Shown here: positions 1-8,066 of the stretch, piece by piece
How the letters are laid out: the number at the start of each line of letters is the position of its first letter
How positions within the stretch are numbered: the first letter of the stretch is position 1
Assembly: GCA_024103175.1 (NCBI GenBank)
Contig: JAGFJE010000688.1
Coordinates: forward strand, 1-39,263
Origin: Phaeodactylibacter sp.
GTDB taxonomy: Bacteria > Bacteroidota > Bacteroidia > Chitinophagales > Saprospiraceae
DNA: 39,263 nt
Reading direction: 5' to 3'
Program-made: the position numbers and the translations under genes
The notes under the pieces: model-generated
Told to the model about the DNA's origin: nothing
Seen by the model: only the letters and a program-made list of their open reading frames with translations
Databases searched by the model: none

Positions 1-194
1 TTCCGCACCTCGCTTTTGTAAACGGTGTACAGGGGGCCGTCCTGAAAGTCGAACAGCTTGTATTTCACCACTTCCGGCTGGACCTCCAGCACTTTGGCCT
101 CTATCCATCGGCCGTCTTTTAGGAAGAGGATGTCCTGAGCAGGCAGGAATACTGGTAAAACAAAAAGGAGAAAGGGGAAAAAATATCTTTTCAT
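1..194 (-). CDS. Secreted hypothetical protein, N-terminal part only
   Basis: The gene runs off the left edge of the window; 64 codons are visible, from an ATG at 194. Residues 1-20 form a signal peptide (basic start, then a Phe/Leu/Val-rich core ending FLPAQ). The mature start reads DILFLKDGRWIEAKVLEV, then KYKLF and GPLYTVYKSEV. This 'I-x-KDG-x-I-x-A-KV-x-E-V ... KYK-x-F ... GP-x-Y-T-x-x-KS-x-V' pattern opens many secreted Bacteroidota proteins of unknown function (family knowledge). It starts 13 bp after the stop of the gene at 208-822, so the two are probably one operon. The function is unknown. Confidence 0.75.
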   Translation of the reverse strand, partial: MKRYFFPFLLFVLPVFLPAQDILFLKDGRWIEAKVLEVQPEVVKYKLFDFQDGPLYTVYKSEVR

Positions 195-207
195 GAGCCA
201 GGTTTTA

Positions 208-822
208 TCAAAGCACGGTGTAGTCGACAGTGATCTTGGCGTTTCTAAAGAACAGGTTCAACCAATATTCACTGATGGAATTGGCGTCGCTTTCATCGTC
301 ACAGGGGGCGTCGATCACAACAGCTATAGAAAGCGTCAGGCTGCCGGGAGCGCCCTCCGGAGAGAATAGAGGCAGGGCGGAATATTCGAAGGGGTGGACT
401 TCCAGCTTCACGTAGCCCTCCTCGCCCAGGCTGGTTCGGGCAAGGGCGACACTTCTCAGATAGGAATTGGTGTTGCCAAGTTTGTGCCTGAATATCAGGT
501 AGGCCCGGTCGTAAACAGGATAGCCTTCCTTGATGGCGAGAGACAATTCCGCCGAAACGGTGAGCGGGGCTGTGGTGCAGATATCATTGATCGAAAGGAA
601 AGTCCCTCCCGGCCCGAGCTCAATACTTTCGATGGCCAGCACACCTGAGAAGTCTCTTTCCAGATAGGCCTTGAATGGGTACCCCATCCTCCATTCCCCC
701 ACTTCCGAGCGGGTAAATTCACAGTCTCTTTCGCTTAATTCAGAACAGGTTGTACTGCTGAGCAGGATGAGAACAAATAATAGAACAGGGGGGAAGCTTC
801 GCAGAAAGATGGTTTGAAACAT
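208..822 (-). CDS. Hypothetical secreted protein or lipoprotein
   Basis: About 204 residues from the ATG at 822. The frame stays open to a TTG at 861, but the ATG gives a proper secretion signal: a short basic start, a long Leu/Val/Phe core, and LLSSTTCSE. The Cys could be lipidated, although the residues before it (STT) are not a canonical lipobox. The rest looks like a beta-rich exported domain ending in KITVDYTVL. I do not recognise the family. It lies upstream of, and in the same direction as, the truncated secreted gene at the left edge. No export, enzyme or binding motif is visible. Confidence 0.7.
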   Translation of the reverse strand: MFQTIFLRSFPPVLLFVLILLSSTTCSELSERDCEFTRSEVGEWRMGYPFKAYLERDFSGVLAIESIELGPGGTFLSINDICTTAPLTVSAELSLAIKEGYPVYDRAYLIFRHKLGNTNSYLRSVALARTSLGEEGYVKLEVHPFEYSALPLFSPEGAPGSLTLSIAVVIDAPCDDESDANSISEYWLNLFFRNAKITVDYTVL

Positions 823-964
823 GGGGTTGTAAATTTTACACCCCCATGTTCTGTGGTTCAATCCATATTTACAATGATAAAAGTGCGTCAGAAAGGCTGA
901 CTTTTGTCAGTACGCAGGCCTGTGTCCAGTTACTTATCGGCCTGCGGCCTGGAAGATCGCGCCA
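823..964. other. Intergenic region with hairpins between two minus-strand units
   Basis: CGCAGGCC (913-920) pairs with GGCCTGCG (939-946). Read on the minus strand, this hairpin is followed by a second small one (CTGAC-aaaa-GTCAG). Together they could end transcription of the export operon that stops at 965, though no long U-run follows. The stretch also contains the upstream region of the gene at 208-822, with a short palindrome TGTAAAATTTACA (829-841). Confidence 0.4.
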
Positions 965-2206
965 CTACGATTTGGCCAGCTGCACCTTCACCTGGCTCGT
1001 CGTATCCACGCCTTCCACCACTTCCACCAGGATGCCGTCGGAGAGGCCCAGTTTTACCGGGCGCTTCTCAAATTCGTCGTCGCCGTTTTTGATTTCCACA
1101 TAGGTGGTGTCGTCCTCGAAGAGCACGTCCCGTTCTTTGATGGCCACCACCTGCTGGCGGCGGTCGAGGATGATGTCGGCGTTGGCGCTGTAGCCGGCGC
1201 GCAGGAAGGTCTCTTTGGTGGGTTTGACGGCGGCGCGCACTTCGAACTTGACCGTCCCTTCCTCGTCTTCTCCTTTGGGGGAGATAAACTCCAGGGTGGC
1301 GTCGAACTTGTCGGTTTCGATGGCGCCGACGGTCAGTTCCATGGGCATGCCTTCGCGCAGCTTGCCAACGTCGGCCTCATCCACCTTGCCTTCGAAAATG
1401 AGGTTGTTCATGTTGGCGATGATGGCGATGCTGGTCCCTTCGTTGAAGTTGTTGCGCTCGATGACGGAGGTGCCTTCTTCCACCGGAATGTCGAGCACCA
1501 TGCCGTCGAGGGTGGAGGTGACGATGTTGGCCACCTGGCGGGAATTGCGGCTGGCCCCTTCGCGCAGCAGCTGCAGGTTGTTGATGGCGGCGTCGAGCTC
1601 CTGCCTGCGGATATCGACATTGGTCTCAAACTGCTTGAGGTTGTTGGCGGCCATGATCCTGGCGTTCTCCAGAGCGGCCTCCCGGATCTCGAGGTCTACT
1701 TTGAAGCGGTTGTAGTCCTGCTGGGAGACCACGCCGTCCTCGAGCAACTGGCGCTGTCGTTCCTCTTCCTGTTTGGCATTGAGGTAATTGACGCGGGCCT
1801 CTTCCACGTCCAGGTTTTTTTTGAACACCTCTTTCTGGCGTTCCAGCTCCCGCTGGGCTTCCTGGAGGCGCAGGCGGGCCAGCTCTACATTCGACTGGGC
1901 GTTGTTGATGTTGACCTCGCTCGGCACCAGCTTGATGCGCGCCAGTTGGTCTCCCTTTTTTACCATTTGCCCGGCCTCGACGAAAAGCTCGTCAACCACG
2001 CCTGATACCTGCGGCTTGATGTGCACTTCCTGCCGGGGCCGTATGGCGCCGGTAGCCACCGTCTTTTTTACGATATCTGAAAATACGGGTTGTTCCGTTT
2101 CGAAATTATTCGGAGCCCTTTTGTTCTGCTGATAAAAGTAAATGCTCAGCCCAATGGTGGCAATGACGAGAAATGCTCCGAGTCCGATGAGGCAGCCTTT
2201 GTTCAT
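965..2206 (-). CDS. Periplasmic adaptor (membrane-fusion) protein of a MacAB-type exporter
   Basis: 413 residues, normal length for an HlyD/MacA-family adaptor. One membrane anchor lies at about residues 5-25. The first half of a biotinyl-lipoyl-like domain follows (QVSGVVDELFVEAGQMVKKG), then a long alpha-helical hairpin rich in Glu/Gln/Arg (about 95-215). The second lipoyl half (STLDGMVLDIPVEEGTSV) and a beta-barrel region come next, then a membrane-proximal domain ending in SQVKVQLAKS. In this family the adaptor links an inner-membrane ABC transporter to a TolC-like outer-membrane channel. It is the last gene of a minus-strand operon with the ATPase and two permeases. No TolC homologue is in the window, so the substrate is unknown. 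Confidence 0.9.
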   Translation of the reverse strand: MNKGCLIGLGAFLVIATIGLSIYFYQQNKRAPNNFETEQPVFSDIVKKTVATGAIRPRQEVHIKPQVSGVVDELFVEAGQMVKKGDQLARIKLVPSEVNINNAQSNVELARLRLQEAQRELERQKEVFKKNLDVEEARVNYLNAKQEEERQRQLLEDGVVSQQDYNRFKVDLEIREAALENARIMAANNLKQFETNVDIRRQELDAAINNLQLLREGASRNSRQVANIVTSTLDGMVLDIPVEEGTSVIERNNFNEGTSIAIIANMNNLIFEGKVDEADVGKLREGMPMELTVGAIETDKFDATLEFISPKGEDEEGTVKFEVRAAVKPTKETFLRAGYSANADIILDRRQQVVAIKERDVLFEDDTTYVEIKNGDDEFEKRPVKLGLSDGILVEVVEGVDTTSQVKVQLAKS

Positions 2207-2236
2207 TCTGCTTATTTTTTATTGAGTTTCGTTTTC

Positions 2237-2264
2237 TATCCAATTAACCATCCAACCATCCAAC
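2237..2264. repeat. Short tandem repeat at a gene 3' end
   Basis: Repeats of the unit CCATCCAA (TTGGATGG on the coding strand) lie immediately 3' of the permease gene ending at 2273. This is one of a series of 7-8-nt repeats found at gene boundaries across the window. Confidence 0.7.
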
Positions 2265-2272
2265 ACCCCCCC

Positions 2273-3520
2273 TCACTCATCCCGCAACGCCACCACCGGG
2301 TTTACCCGTGCGGCCTGCAGGGCCGGTATGAGCCCGGCGGCCCCGCCGGCCAGAATGAGCAGCACGATAGCCCCCACTCCGACGGACAGGTTGACCTGGG
2401 GGTTGTAGAAATTGTCCGGCTCCAGGTTATTGGCCATCATCAGGTAGTTGATCCCTCCGATGAGGAAGGTGCCGGCGATAAGGCCCAGGTATCCGGAAAT
2501 GGAGGTGATCGTTATGGCCTCCGCCAGGATCATATTGATAATGGAGCGTGGCGTGGCGCCCATGGCCTTGCGGATGCCGATCTCCTTGGTCCGCTCCTTG
2601 ACGGTGATCAGCATGATATTGCTGACCCCGACGATGCCGGCCAGCAGGGTGCCGATCCCGACGAACCAGAGGAAGGCCCGGATGCCGCCGAACAGGTTGA
2701 TGATGCTCTGGTACTCTGCCTCCAGGTTGAAGCCGCCGATGCCCTGGGGGTCGTCCGGGGCTACGTTGTGGCGTTTTTTGAGCAGGCCCTTTACCTGGGG
2801 TTCGATGGCGCTGACCAGCACATTGGGCGCCGCCGAGCAGACGAAATAGTCGACGCGCTCTCCGGTGCCGAATGTGCGGTACATGGCAGTCAGCGGAATC
2901 ACCACGGCCTCGAGGTCTTCCTCCGTCCAGGGTTTGACCTGCATGGGGCCGAATATGCCGACGACCCGGAATTCCACTCCTTTTATGCGGATGTATTTCC
3001 CGATGCAGTCTTCCTCTCCGAAGAGCACCTCTGCCGTTCGTTTACCCAGGACGGCGACTTTACGGCTGTTCTCGATGTCCAGCGCATTGATATACCGCCC
3101 TTCGTGCAGCCGCAGCGCTTCGATGCGGATCATGCTCTCCAACTCCCCCCTGATCATGTAGTTGTCGCCGATGTCGTTGTAATACACCGGCTGGGTTCCC
3201 ATGGACAGGCGGGGCGCTATATGTTCCACCTCCGGTATATTCTGGCGGATGGCGATGATGTCTTCCAGGCGGAGTTGCGGGCGCCGCCCCGGCTGAAAGC
3301 CTTTATAGGGCTGAGAGGTGCGCTCCGCCCAGACGTACATGACGTTTTTGGCGCGATCGCCGAAACCCCGGAAAACGCCATTCTCCAGCCCCTTGCCCAT
3401 GCCCAGGACGAAGACGAGCATGAAGATGCCCCAGAATACGCCCAGGGCCGTCAGCGCAGTGCGCAGCTTGTGCTTTTTGATGGTGCTCATTATTTCCTGC
3501 CAGGTGTCTCGGTCGAGCAT
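2273..3520 (-). CDS. MacB/FtsX-type ABC transporter permease (second copy)
   Basis: 415 residues with the MacB-like layout: a cytoplasmic start (DTWQEIMSTIKKHKLRTAL), a first membrane helix (about 22-42, GVFWGIFMLVFVLGMG), and a periplasmic domain (about 45-275). Three more helices follow (about 283-405), with the conserved coupling segment KERTKEIGIRKAMGATPRSI and the C-terminal ARVNPVVALRDE. It has no ATPase domain, so it must use the separate ATPase at 5094-5783. It is clearly paralogous to the permease at 3852-5078, so the transporter is probably a heterodimer, as in LolCE (inference). It lies between that permease and the adaptor gene. Confidence 0.92.
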   Translation of the reverse strand: MLDRDTWQEIMSTIKKHKLRTALTALGVFWGIFMLVFVLGMGKGLENGVFRGFGDRAKNVMYVWAERTSQPYKGFQPGRRPQLRLEDIIAIRQNIPEVEHIAPRLSMGTQPVYYNDIGDNYMIRGELESMIRIEALRLHEGRYINALDIENSRKVAVLGKRTAEVLFGEEDCIGKYIRIKGVEFRVVGIFGPMQVKPWTEEDLEAVVIPLTAMYRTFGTGERVDYFVCSAAPNVLVSAIEPQVKGLLKKRHNVAPDDPQGIGGFNLEAEYQSIINLFGGIRAFLWFVGIGTLLAGIVGVSNIMLITVKERTKEIGIRKAMGATPRSIINMILAEAITITSISGYLGLIAGTFLIGGINYLMMANNLEPDNFYNPQVNLSVGVGAIVLLILAGGAAGLIPALQAARVNPVVALRDE

Positions 3521-3851
3521 GATGGTGGTTATATTGTTGTATTGCTATATTGATATATTGTTATTGTTGTCGTGCTGTGGGCTGGCAAAAGGGGTTTGTT
3601 GTTAGGTTGTTGCCTCGGTGTAGCCCTATAACAATTTAACCCAATAACAATCCAACCATTCAACCGGGCCCCACTTAGCCCCTCCCCCTTCGGCATCTCC
3701 CCCAAGGGGGAAGAAAATCCCTTCGAAGGCAGGTTTTGGAAGGCTCACAATGCTCCCCGGGAGCGGAACCCTCCGGTGGCCGGGCAAAATCAAACATCAA
3801 ACATCAAAAATCAAACATCAAAAATCAAAAATCAAAAATCGAATATTTCTA
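3521..3851. other. Intergenic spacer inside the export operon, repeat-rich
   Basis: This 331-bp spacer separates the two permease genes and has no credible gene. Near the 3520 start it has AT-rich repeats of the type ACAATA (minus sense). In the middle is a C-rich palindromic patch (3675-3735, with CCCTTCGAAGG and CCCCCAAGGGGG) that resembles the repeat inserted in the dnaB intein. At the left gene end is a tandem repeat (3789-3840). Confidence 0.55.
3789..3840. repeat. Tandem repeat of ATCAAAC / ATCAAAA units
   Basis: About seven consecutive 7-nt units alternate between ATCAAAC and ATCAAAA. They lie just 3' of the permease gene that ends at 3852 (TGATTTT/TGTTTGAT in the coding sense). Same class as the other gene-boundary repeats. 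Confidence 0.85.
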
Positions 3852-5078
3852 TTACCCCTCCCGCATAGCCACCACCGGGTTGATCTGTGCGGCTTTCCGC
3901 GCCGGCATCAGCCCGGCCAGGGCGCCGGCGGCGACCAGCACCAGGGTGGCGGCAATGCCGACTCCCAGGTCGACCCGGGGGCTGCGGAAGTACTCCACGG
4001 CGATGGATTCCATCAGGCTGATGGCCCCTACGCCGGCCAGCAGGCCCAGGTAGCCCGCCACTGCCGTGATCAGTATGGATTCCTGGAGGATCATGGCAAT
4101 GATGGAACGGGGGGTGGCGCCCAGCGCTTTGCGGATGCCGATCTCTTTGGTGCGGTCCTTTACCACGATCAGCATGATGTTGCTGACGCCGATCACGCCG
4201 GCGACGATACTGCCCAGCCCCACGAACCAGACGAAAGCGCGGATGGCGGCGAAGAGGTTCATAAACTTCTGATATTCCTCCGCGGCGCCGAAGACATAGA
4301 GGGCTTTGCGGTCATTGACGTCGAACTGGTGGCGCCGGGCGAAAGCATCCCTCACTTCTTCCTGCAACTGCTGAATTTCCTCCAGGCCCATATCTCCGGT
4401 GGTGAACATCAGCTGGTGCAGTTCTTCAGTACCGGCGTAGACCTTCTGCGCGGTGGAAACGGGGATGTATATGATCCGCATTTCATCATCCCCGCCGGTA
4501 TCCGTATAGGAGCCTACCACCGTATAAATGGTGCTGCCGATCTTGATCTGCTTGCCCAGCGGCGGTTCATCGCCGAAGAGGTCTTTCTGTACGACGGCCC
4601 CGATGACGGCCACTTTGCGGTATTCCTTTAAGTCGGTTTCATTGATGTACCGGCCGCTTTTCATCATGGTATTCTCGAGGTAGCGGTGATCCGGGTGGAC
4701 GGCCCGGACCGAGTAGGAGAGGGCGGTTTTTCCGTAGGTGATCGTCTGGTCTCCGGAAAGGTAGAACCGCCCGGTGAGGTATTCCACCTCTTTGAAATGC
4801 TCGGCCAGCATGTCGTAATCTTCATTGGTGAACCGGATGCGCCGCCCTTTGGGCAGGCCCTGGTAGGGCAGGGAGGTGACGCCCCGGCGGACCCAGACGC
4901 TGTTGGTGGCGTCGTCCCTGAACTCGTACTCCACCCCATTCTGCAGGCCCCTGCCCGCTCCCAGCAGGAGGACGAGCATGAAGATGCCCCAGAAGACGCC
5001 CAGGGCGGTAAGGATGGTGCGGAGCGGGTGCCGCCGGATGGAATTGAATATTTCCTGCCACTTATCGAAGTCGATCAT
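3852..5078 (-). CDS. MacB/FtsX-type ABC transporter permease (first copy)
   Basis: 408 residues, same architecture as the permease at 2273-3520: start FDKWQEIFNSIRRHPLRTIL, helix 1 GVFWGIFMLVLLLGAG, a large periplasmic domain, then three C-terminal helices with KDRTKEIGIRKALGATPRSI and the final AQINPVVAMREG. The two copies are about equal in length and match closely in the first 50 and last 150 residues; the periplasmic domains have diverged. The gene starts 15 bp after the ATPase gene, so transcription and probably translation are shared. It is likely one half of a heterodimeric lipoprotein, peptide or drug exporter. The substrate cannot be read from the sequence. Confidence 0.92.
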   Translation of the reverse strand: MIDFDKWQEIFNSIRRHPLRTILTALGVFWGIFMLVLLLGAGRGLQNGVEYEFRDDATNSVWVRRGVTSLPYQGLPKGRRIRFTNEDYDMLAEHFKEVEYLTGRFYLSGDQTITYGKTALSYSVRAVHPDHRYLENTMMKSGRYINETDLKEYRKVAVIGAVVQKDLFGDEPPLGKQIKIGSTIYTVVGSYTDTGGDDEMRIIYIPVSTAQKVYAGTEELHQLMFTTGDMGLEEIQQLQEEVRDAFARRHQFDVNDRKALYVFGAAEEYQKFMNLFAAIRAFVWFVGLGSIVAGVIGVSNIMLIVVKDRTKEIGIRKALGATPRSIIAMILQESILITAVAGYLGLLAGVGAISLMESIAVEYFRSPRVDLGVGIAATLVLVAAGALAGLMPARKAAQINPVVAMREG

Positions 5079-5093
5079 AGGAATAGCGTCGGG

Positions 5094-5783
5094 TTATGAA
5101 CTGGCGCTGGCTGCAACGCCACCGCTTTCGATGATGCCGTCTCGCAGCCGGATGACGCGGCGGGTCATGGCGGCGATGTCATTTTCGTGCGTAACAATGA
5201 TGACGGTGATCCCTTCCTTGTTCACTTTCTGGAATAGTTGCATGACCTCGTAGGAGGTGTGGCTGTCGAGCGCGCCGGTGGGTTCATCCGCCAGAATGAC
5301 CTTGGGCTGGGTAATGAGCGCTCGGGCAATGGCCACGCGTTGCTGCTGGCCACCGGAAAGCTGGTTGGGCAGATGCTCCGCCCAATCGGCAAGCCCCACC
5401 ATGTCGAGGTATTCCATAGCGAGGGCCTGGCGTTTTTTTCGGTCCATTTTTTGATAGTAAAGGGGAAGGGCCACATTTTCCTGGGCCGTTTTGAACGGCA
5501 ACAGGTTGAAAGACTGGAAAACGAAGCCAATGAACCGGTTGCGGTACTGGGCCGCTTCGGTTTGGCTCAGCCCTTTGATCATTCTACCATCGAGCCGGTA
5601 GTCTCCTTCGTCATATTCGTCGAGTATGCCGATGATGTTGAGCAGGGTAGACTTGCCGGAACCGGAGGAGCCCATAATGGAAGCGAAGGCCCCGGCCTCG
5701 ATATCCAGGTCTATGCCTTTAAGGACTTCCAGTTGGGTGTAGCCGGTTTTGTAGGATTTTCGAATATTTCGGAGTTGGATCAT
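5094..5783 (-). CDS. ABC transporter ATP-binding protein (LolD/MacB type)
   Basis: 229 residues from the ATG at 5783 ([14 protein letters not shown]); an upstream in-frame start at 5813 would add ten untypical residues. All nucleotide-binding motifs are intact: Walker [11 protein letters not shown]-loop [10 protein letters not shown], signature [15 protein letters not shown], Walker [13 protein letters not shown], and H-loop VTHEND. The length and the [15 protein letters not shown] stretch are typical of the LolD/MacB/FtsE group. It is the first gene of the operon ATPase - permease - permease - adaptor and powers export across the inner membrane by ATP hydrolysis. It starts in a region divergent from the lipoprotein gene at 6093. 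Confidence 0.93.
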   Translation of the reverse strand: MIQLRNIRKSYKTGYTQLEVLKGIDLDIEAGAFASIMGSSGSGKSTLLNIIGILDEYDEGDYRLDGRMIKGLSQTEAAQYRNRFIGFVFQSFNLLPFKTAQENVALPLYYQKMDRKKRQALAMEYLDMVGLADWAEHLPNQLSGGQQQRVAIARALITQPKVILADEPTGALDSHTSYEVMQLFQKVNKEGITVIIVTHENDIAAMTRRVIRLRDGIIESGGVAASASS

Positions 5784-6092
5784 ATCCAGCCGGGTTTGTT
5801 TTGCCGGAGCCAAAGCTCGCGCATTTTCTTACAAGTGCGTTAAATAATGCACCGGGCCATAACCTTTCAAATAATTTAGGCCAAAGAAACGGTATCATAG
5901 GCCAGTAACCGTGCCGTTCTTCCTATTGATGCGGAAAAAGTGGTTTTTCCCCTATTTTTTCCCCGTTTTTTTTTATGCCAGGGTGGTATCGAACCTAAAA
6001 AAATACTACTTTTAAAATTCCTCCTCGGCTAAGCAGCATTTGACGCCCTGTGCCGTTTATCATCTTGAAGCAACTTTGTAAAATTGCCGAGC
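5784..6092. other. Divergent intergenic region
   Basis: About 300 bp between the export operon (minus) and the lipoprotein gene (plus). It must hold promoters for both. CAACTTTG (6071-6078) is one base from the -7 consensus TAnnTTTG and sits 15 bp before the plus-strand ATG. I see no gene, repeat or clear hairpin. Confidence 0.4.
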
Positions 6093-6878
6093 ATGTACCG
6101 AATTTTTACGTGGGTTACCCTCATTTTCATTGTGACAAGCTGCAACCTCAGCTCTGTGGAAGACACGGTTGTGATTCCGGATGTAGACGACGAATTCTAT
6201 CTCGATATATGGGAAGCCCTTACCCCGGAAGGGCGGTTTCTGGAGTTTCGCCTCCGGACCATTGACAATGAGCCTTGCCGCAACGCCGCCATCGATTATG
6301 AGTTTCAGCAGGCCAACCGCGAGTTGTCGATCTCCATCAACGAGATCCTCCGGGAAGATGGTTGCGATCCGGGTGAAGCAGCTCCCGCTTATGCCAATAT
6401 TCGCACGCATTCCCCATTGCCCGGGGGCTTTTATCCCCTATTTGTAGACCTGAGAGAAAAGGTCACCAGTGACGGGCAGGTGGTCGTCAGCTCTGAAGCT
6501 TACAACATCAGCCTGGAGGATGGCGGAGGTGTTGTCGTATTGCGGCCCGAGCTGCGGCGCATACCGAATGAGACCATCTGGGGGTACATCTCCTATGAGA
6601 ATACAGAGCTGGCAGGAGTTGCCGATGAATTACAGGCCAGGCTACAGTCTATCACCACGCCCCGTACCCTGAAGGAGGGGCACTACGGGTATTTCTTTAT
6701 CAACAGCAGCGGGGTGCTCCGGTTTATCGACGGCGACGCCCTCAACAATTCCCGCACGTTCACCTATCGGTTTGTTGAGGACAAGGAGGAGTTGCTGGGG
6801 CTGTTGGAAGAATACCGTTCTGCCTACGGGGAAAGCCTGAAGATCAAGGTGTTCAATACGCTCGGGGAGGAGCTGTAG
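6093..6878 (+). CDS. Hypothetical lipoprotein
   Basis: 261 residues from the ATG at 6093; the frame also allows a TTG three codons earlier. The start MYRIFTWVTLIFIVTSC is a lipoprotein signal with Cys at the expected place (VTSC). The mature protein begins NLSSVEDTVVIPDVDDEF and is rich in acidic residues. It has two more Cys (EPC, DGC) that could form a disulfide. The C-terminal part (FRFVEDKEELLGLLEEY-like) looks helical. I do not recognise a family and see no catalytic motif. It is a single gene between two minus-strand units. Confidence 0.72.
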   Translation: MYRIFTWVTLIFIVTSCNLSSVEDTVVIPDVDDEFYLDIWEALTPEGRFLEFRLRTIDNEPCRNAAIDYEFQQANRELSISINEILREDGCDPGEAAPAYANIRTHSPLPGGFYPLFVDLREKVTSDGQVVVSSEAYNISLEDGGGVVVLRPELRRIPNETIWGYISYENTELAGVADELQARLQSITTPRTLKEGHYGYFFINSSGVLRFIDGDALNNSRTFTYRFVEDKEELLGLLEEYRSAYGESLKIKVFNTLGEEL

Positions 6879-6929
6879 GAGCCTGCCGCTTTCCGAATCG
6901 CCGAACAGCGGGGACATACCCCGCCCCGG

Positions 6930-7679
6930 TCAGGACGCCACATTAGCCCGCGCCTTTTTCCGGGGCTTCTTTTCCTTTTTTTTACTCTCTTTCAGTTCAA
7001 AACTGAATCCTTCGGCGAGGAACTTCTCGTATTTTTCCTTATCGAATTTATAAAGGCGGGCTGGCCGGTGAGCCACCCCTTCCTGGGTTTCATCGAGGTC
7101 GATGAGCAGGTTCATGGAAAGGATCTTCTTGCGGAAGTTGCGCTTGTCGAGTTCGGTTTCCAGGATGGCTTCGTAGAGGTGCTGCAGTTCGGTGAGGGTA
7201 AATTTGGGAGGCAATAGCTCGAAGCCGACCGGGCGGGACCGCACCAGCCATTTCAGGCGGTGGAAGCAGGCGTTCAGGATCTCCATGTGGTCGAAGGCGA
7301 GGTCCTCCACTTTGGATATCGAGTGCCATTTGGCTTTCTTAGCGATGGATGAAGGCTGTATGGTGTAATGGCTTATCTTGATGAGCGAGAAATAAGCTAC
7401 GGTGATCACCCTGCCGAAAGGGTGGCGGTTGACGGCCCCGAAGGTCTTTACCTGCTCCAGGTAGACATTGCGTAGCCCGGTCAGCTCTTCCAGGACGCGC
7501 TTGGCGGCCGCGTCCAGGTCTTCGGTGGGATAGACGAAGTAACCGGGCAGCGCCCATTTGCCTTTGTAGGGTTCCTCCCCTCTATTGATAAGCAATACTT
7601 TCAGGTCTCCTTCATCGAAGCCGAAGATCACATTGTCAACAGTGAAGGCAGACTTGAAATATTCATTGAATTCGTTCAT
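6930..7679 (-). CDS. Nudix-fold transcriptional regulator, NrtR/AraR-like
   Basis: 249 residues from the ATG at 7679; an in-frame GTG at 7739 would add 20 untypical residues. The N-terminal half is a Nudix fold (FTVDNVIFGFDEGDLKVLLI). Its Nudix box is degenerate (YFVYPTED...KRVLEELTGL): the first Gly and two Glu are missing, so hydrolase activity is unlikely. The C-terminal half is the winged helix of this family (FTLTELQHLYEAILETELDK, RNFRKKILSMNLL, HRPARLYKFDKEKYEKF). NrtR-family proteins bind palindromic operators and sense nucleotides or sugars; the closest layout I know is the Bacteroides arabinose regulator AraR. A 19-bp palindrome lies upstream. No sugar gene is adjacent, so the ligand is unknown. 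It ends in a Lys-rich tail. Confidence 0.88.
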   Translation of the reverse strand: MNEFNEYFKSAFTVDNVIFGFDEGDLKVLLINRGEEPYKGKWALPGYFVYPTEDLDAAAKRVLEELTGLRNVYLEQVKTFGAVNRHPFGRVITVAYFSLIKISHYTIQPSSIAKKAKWHSISKVEDLAFDHMEILNACFHRLKWLVRSRPVGFELLPPKFTLTELQHLYEAILETELDKRNFRKKILSMNLLIDLDETQEGVAHRPARLYKFDKEKYEKFLAEGFSFELKESKKKEKKPRKKARANVAS

Positions 7680-7765
7680 TCTTTGTGCCGACTGGTATTT
7701 GCCATGGTATTCCAGCGCTGAAATTAGGTAAATATTCACGTAAATCCAATCAAACAGAGGGGAAT

Positions 7766-7784
7766 TAGTGTAAACTATACACTA
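7766..7784. promoter_or_regulatory. Palindromic operator candidate of the NrtR/AraR-like regulator
   Basis: TAGTGTA-AACTA-TACACTA is a perfect 7-bp inverted repeat with a 5-nt centre. It lies about 87 bp upstream of the regulator's ATG and 280 bp upstream of the divergent comEC. Its size and position suit autoregulation by the winged-helix regulator. Confidence 0.6.
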
Positions 7785-7835
7785 GCCAGGTATTTTGTTT
7801 AAGCACTTGTAAGTCAGTGGGAAAGATCGTTGAAC

Positions 7836-7879
7836 AAACGGGGCCGGCCGAGGTATATCGCGACAGGCCGGCCCTGTTT
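7836..7879. terminator. Strong GC hairpin followed by U-run
   Basis: Left arm AAACGGGGCCGGCC (7836-7849) and right arm GGCCGGCCCTGTTT (7866-7879) pair over 14 bp with one mismatch, around a 16-nt loop, then another T. It resembles a bidirectional terminator. Because it lies between divergent genes, it may instead be a leader structure of comEC. Confidence 0.5.
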
Positions 7880-8027
7880 TGCCGAGAGCCCCTTTGCACT
7901 TCCCGTAAAAATGGTTTATTTTTATAGGCCAGTACTTATCCGGCCTTATACCGGAGGCAGGCACGGTGAAAGTAATCACTTCATTTATAATCAGCCATTA
8001 AAAAACTGGTGCGCATAGAGAGGAACC

Positions 8028-8044
8028 ACAATTGGACAAATTGT
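8028..8044. promoter_or_regulatory. Small palindrome just upstream of comEC
   Basis: ACAATT-GGACA-AATTGT is a perfect 6-bp inverted repeat with a 5-nt centre, ending 22 bp before the comEC ATG. It could be an operator or chance; nothing else supports it. Confidence 0.3.
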
Positions 8045-8066
8045 CGGACACTTAAAACTATGCGTA

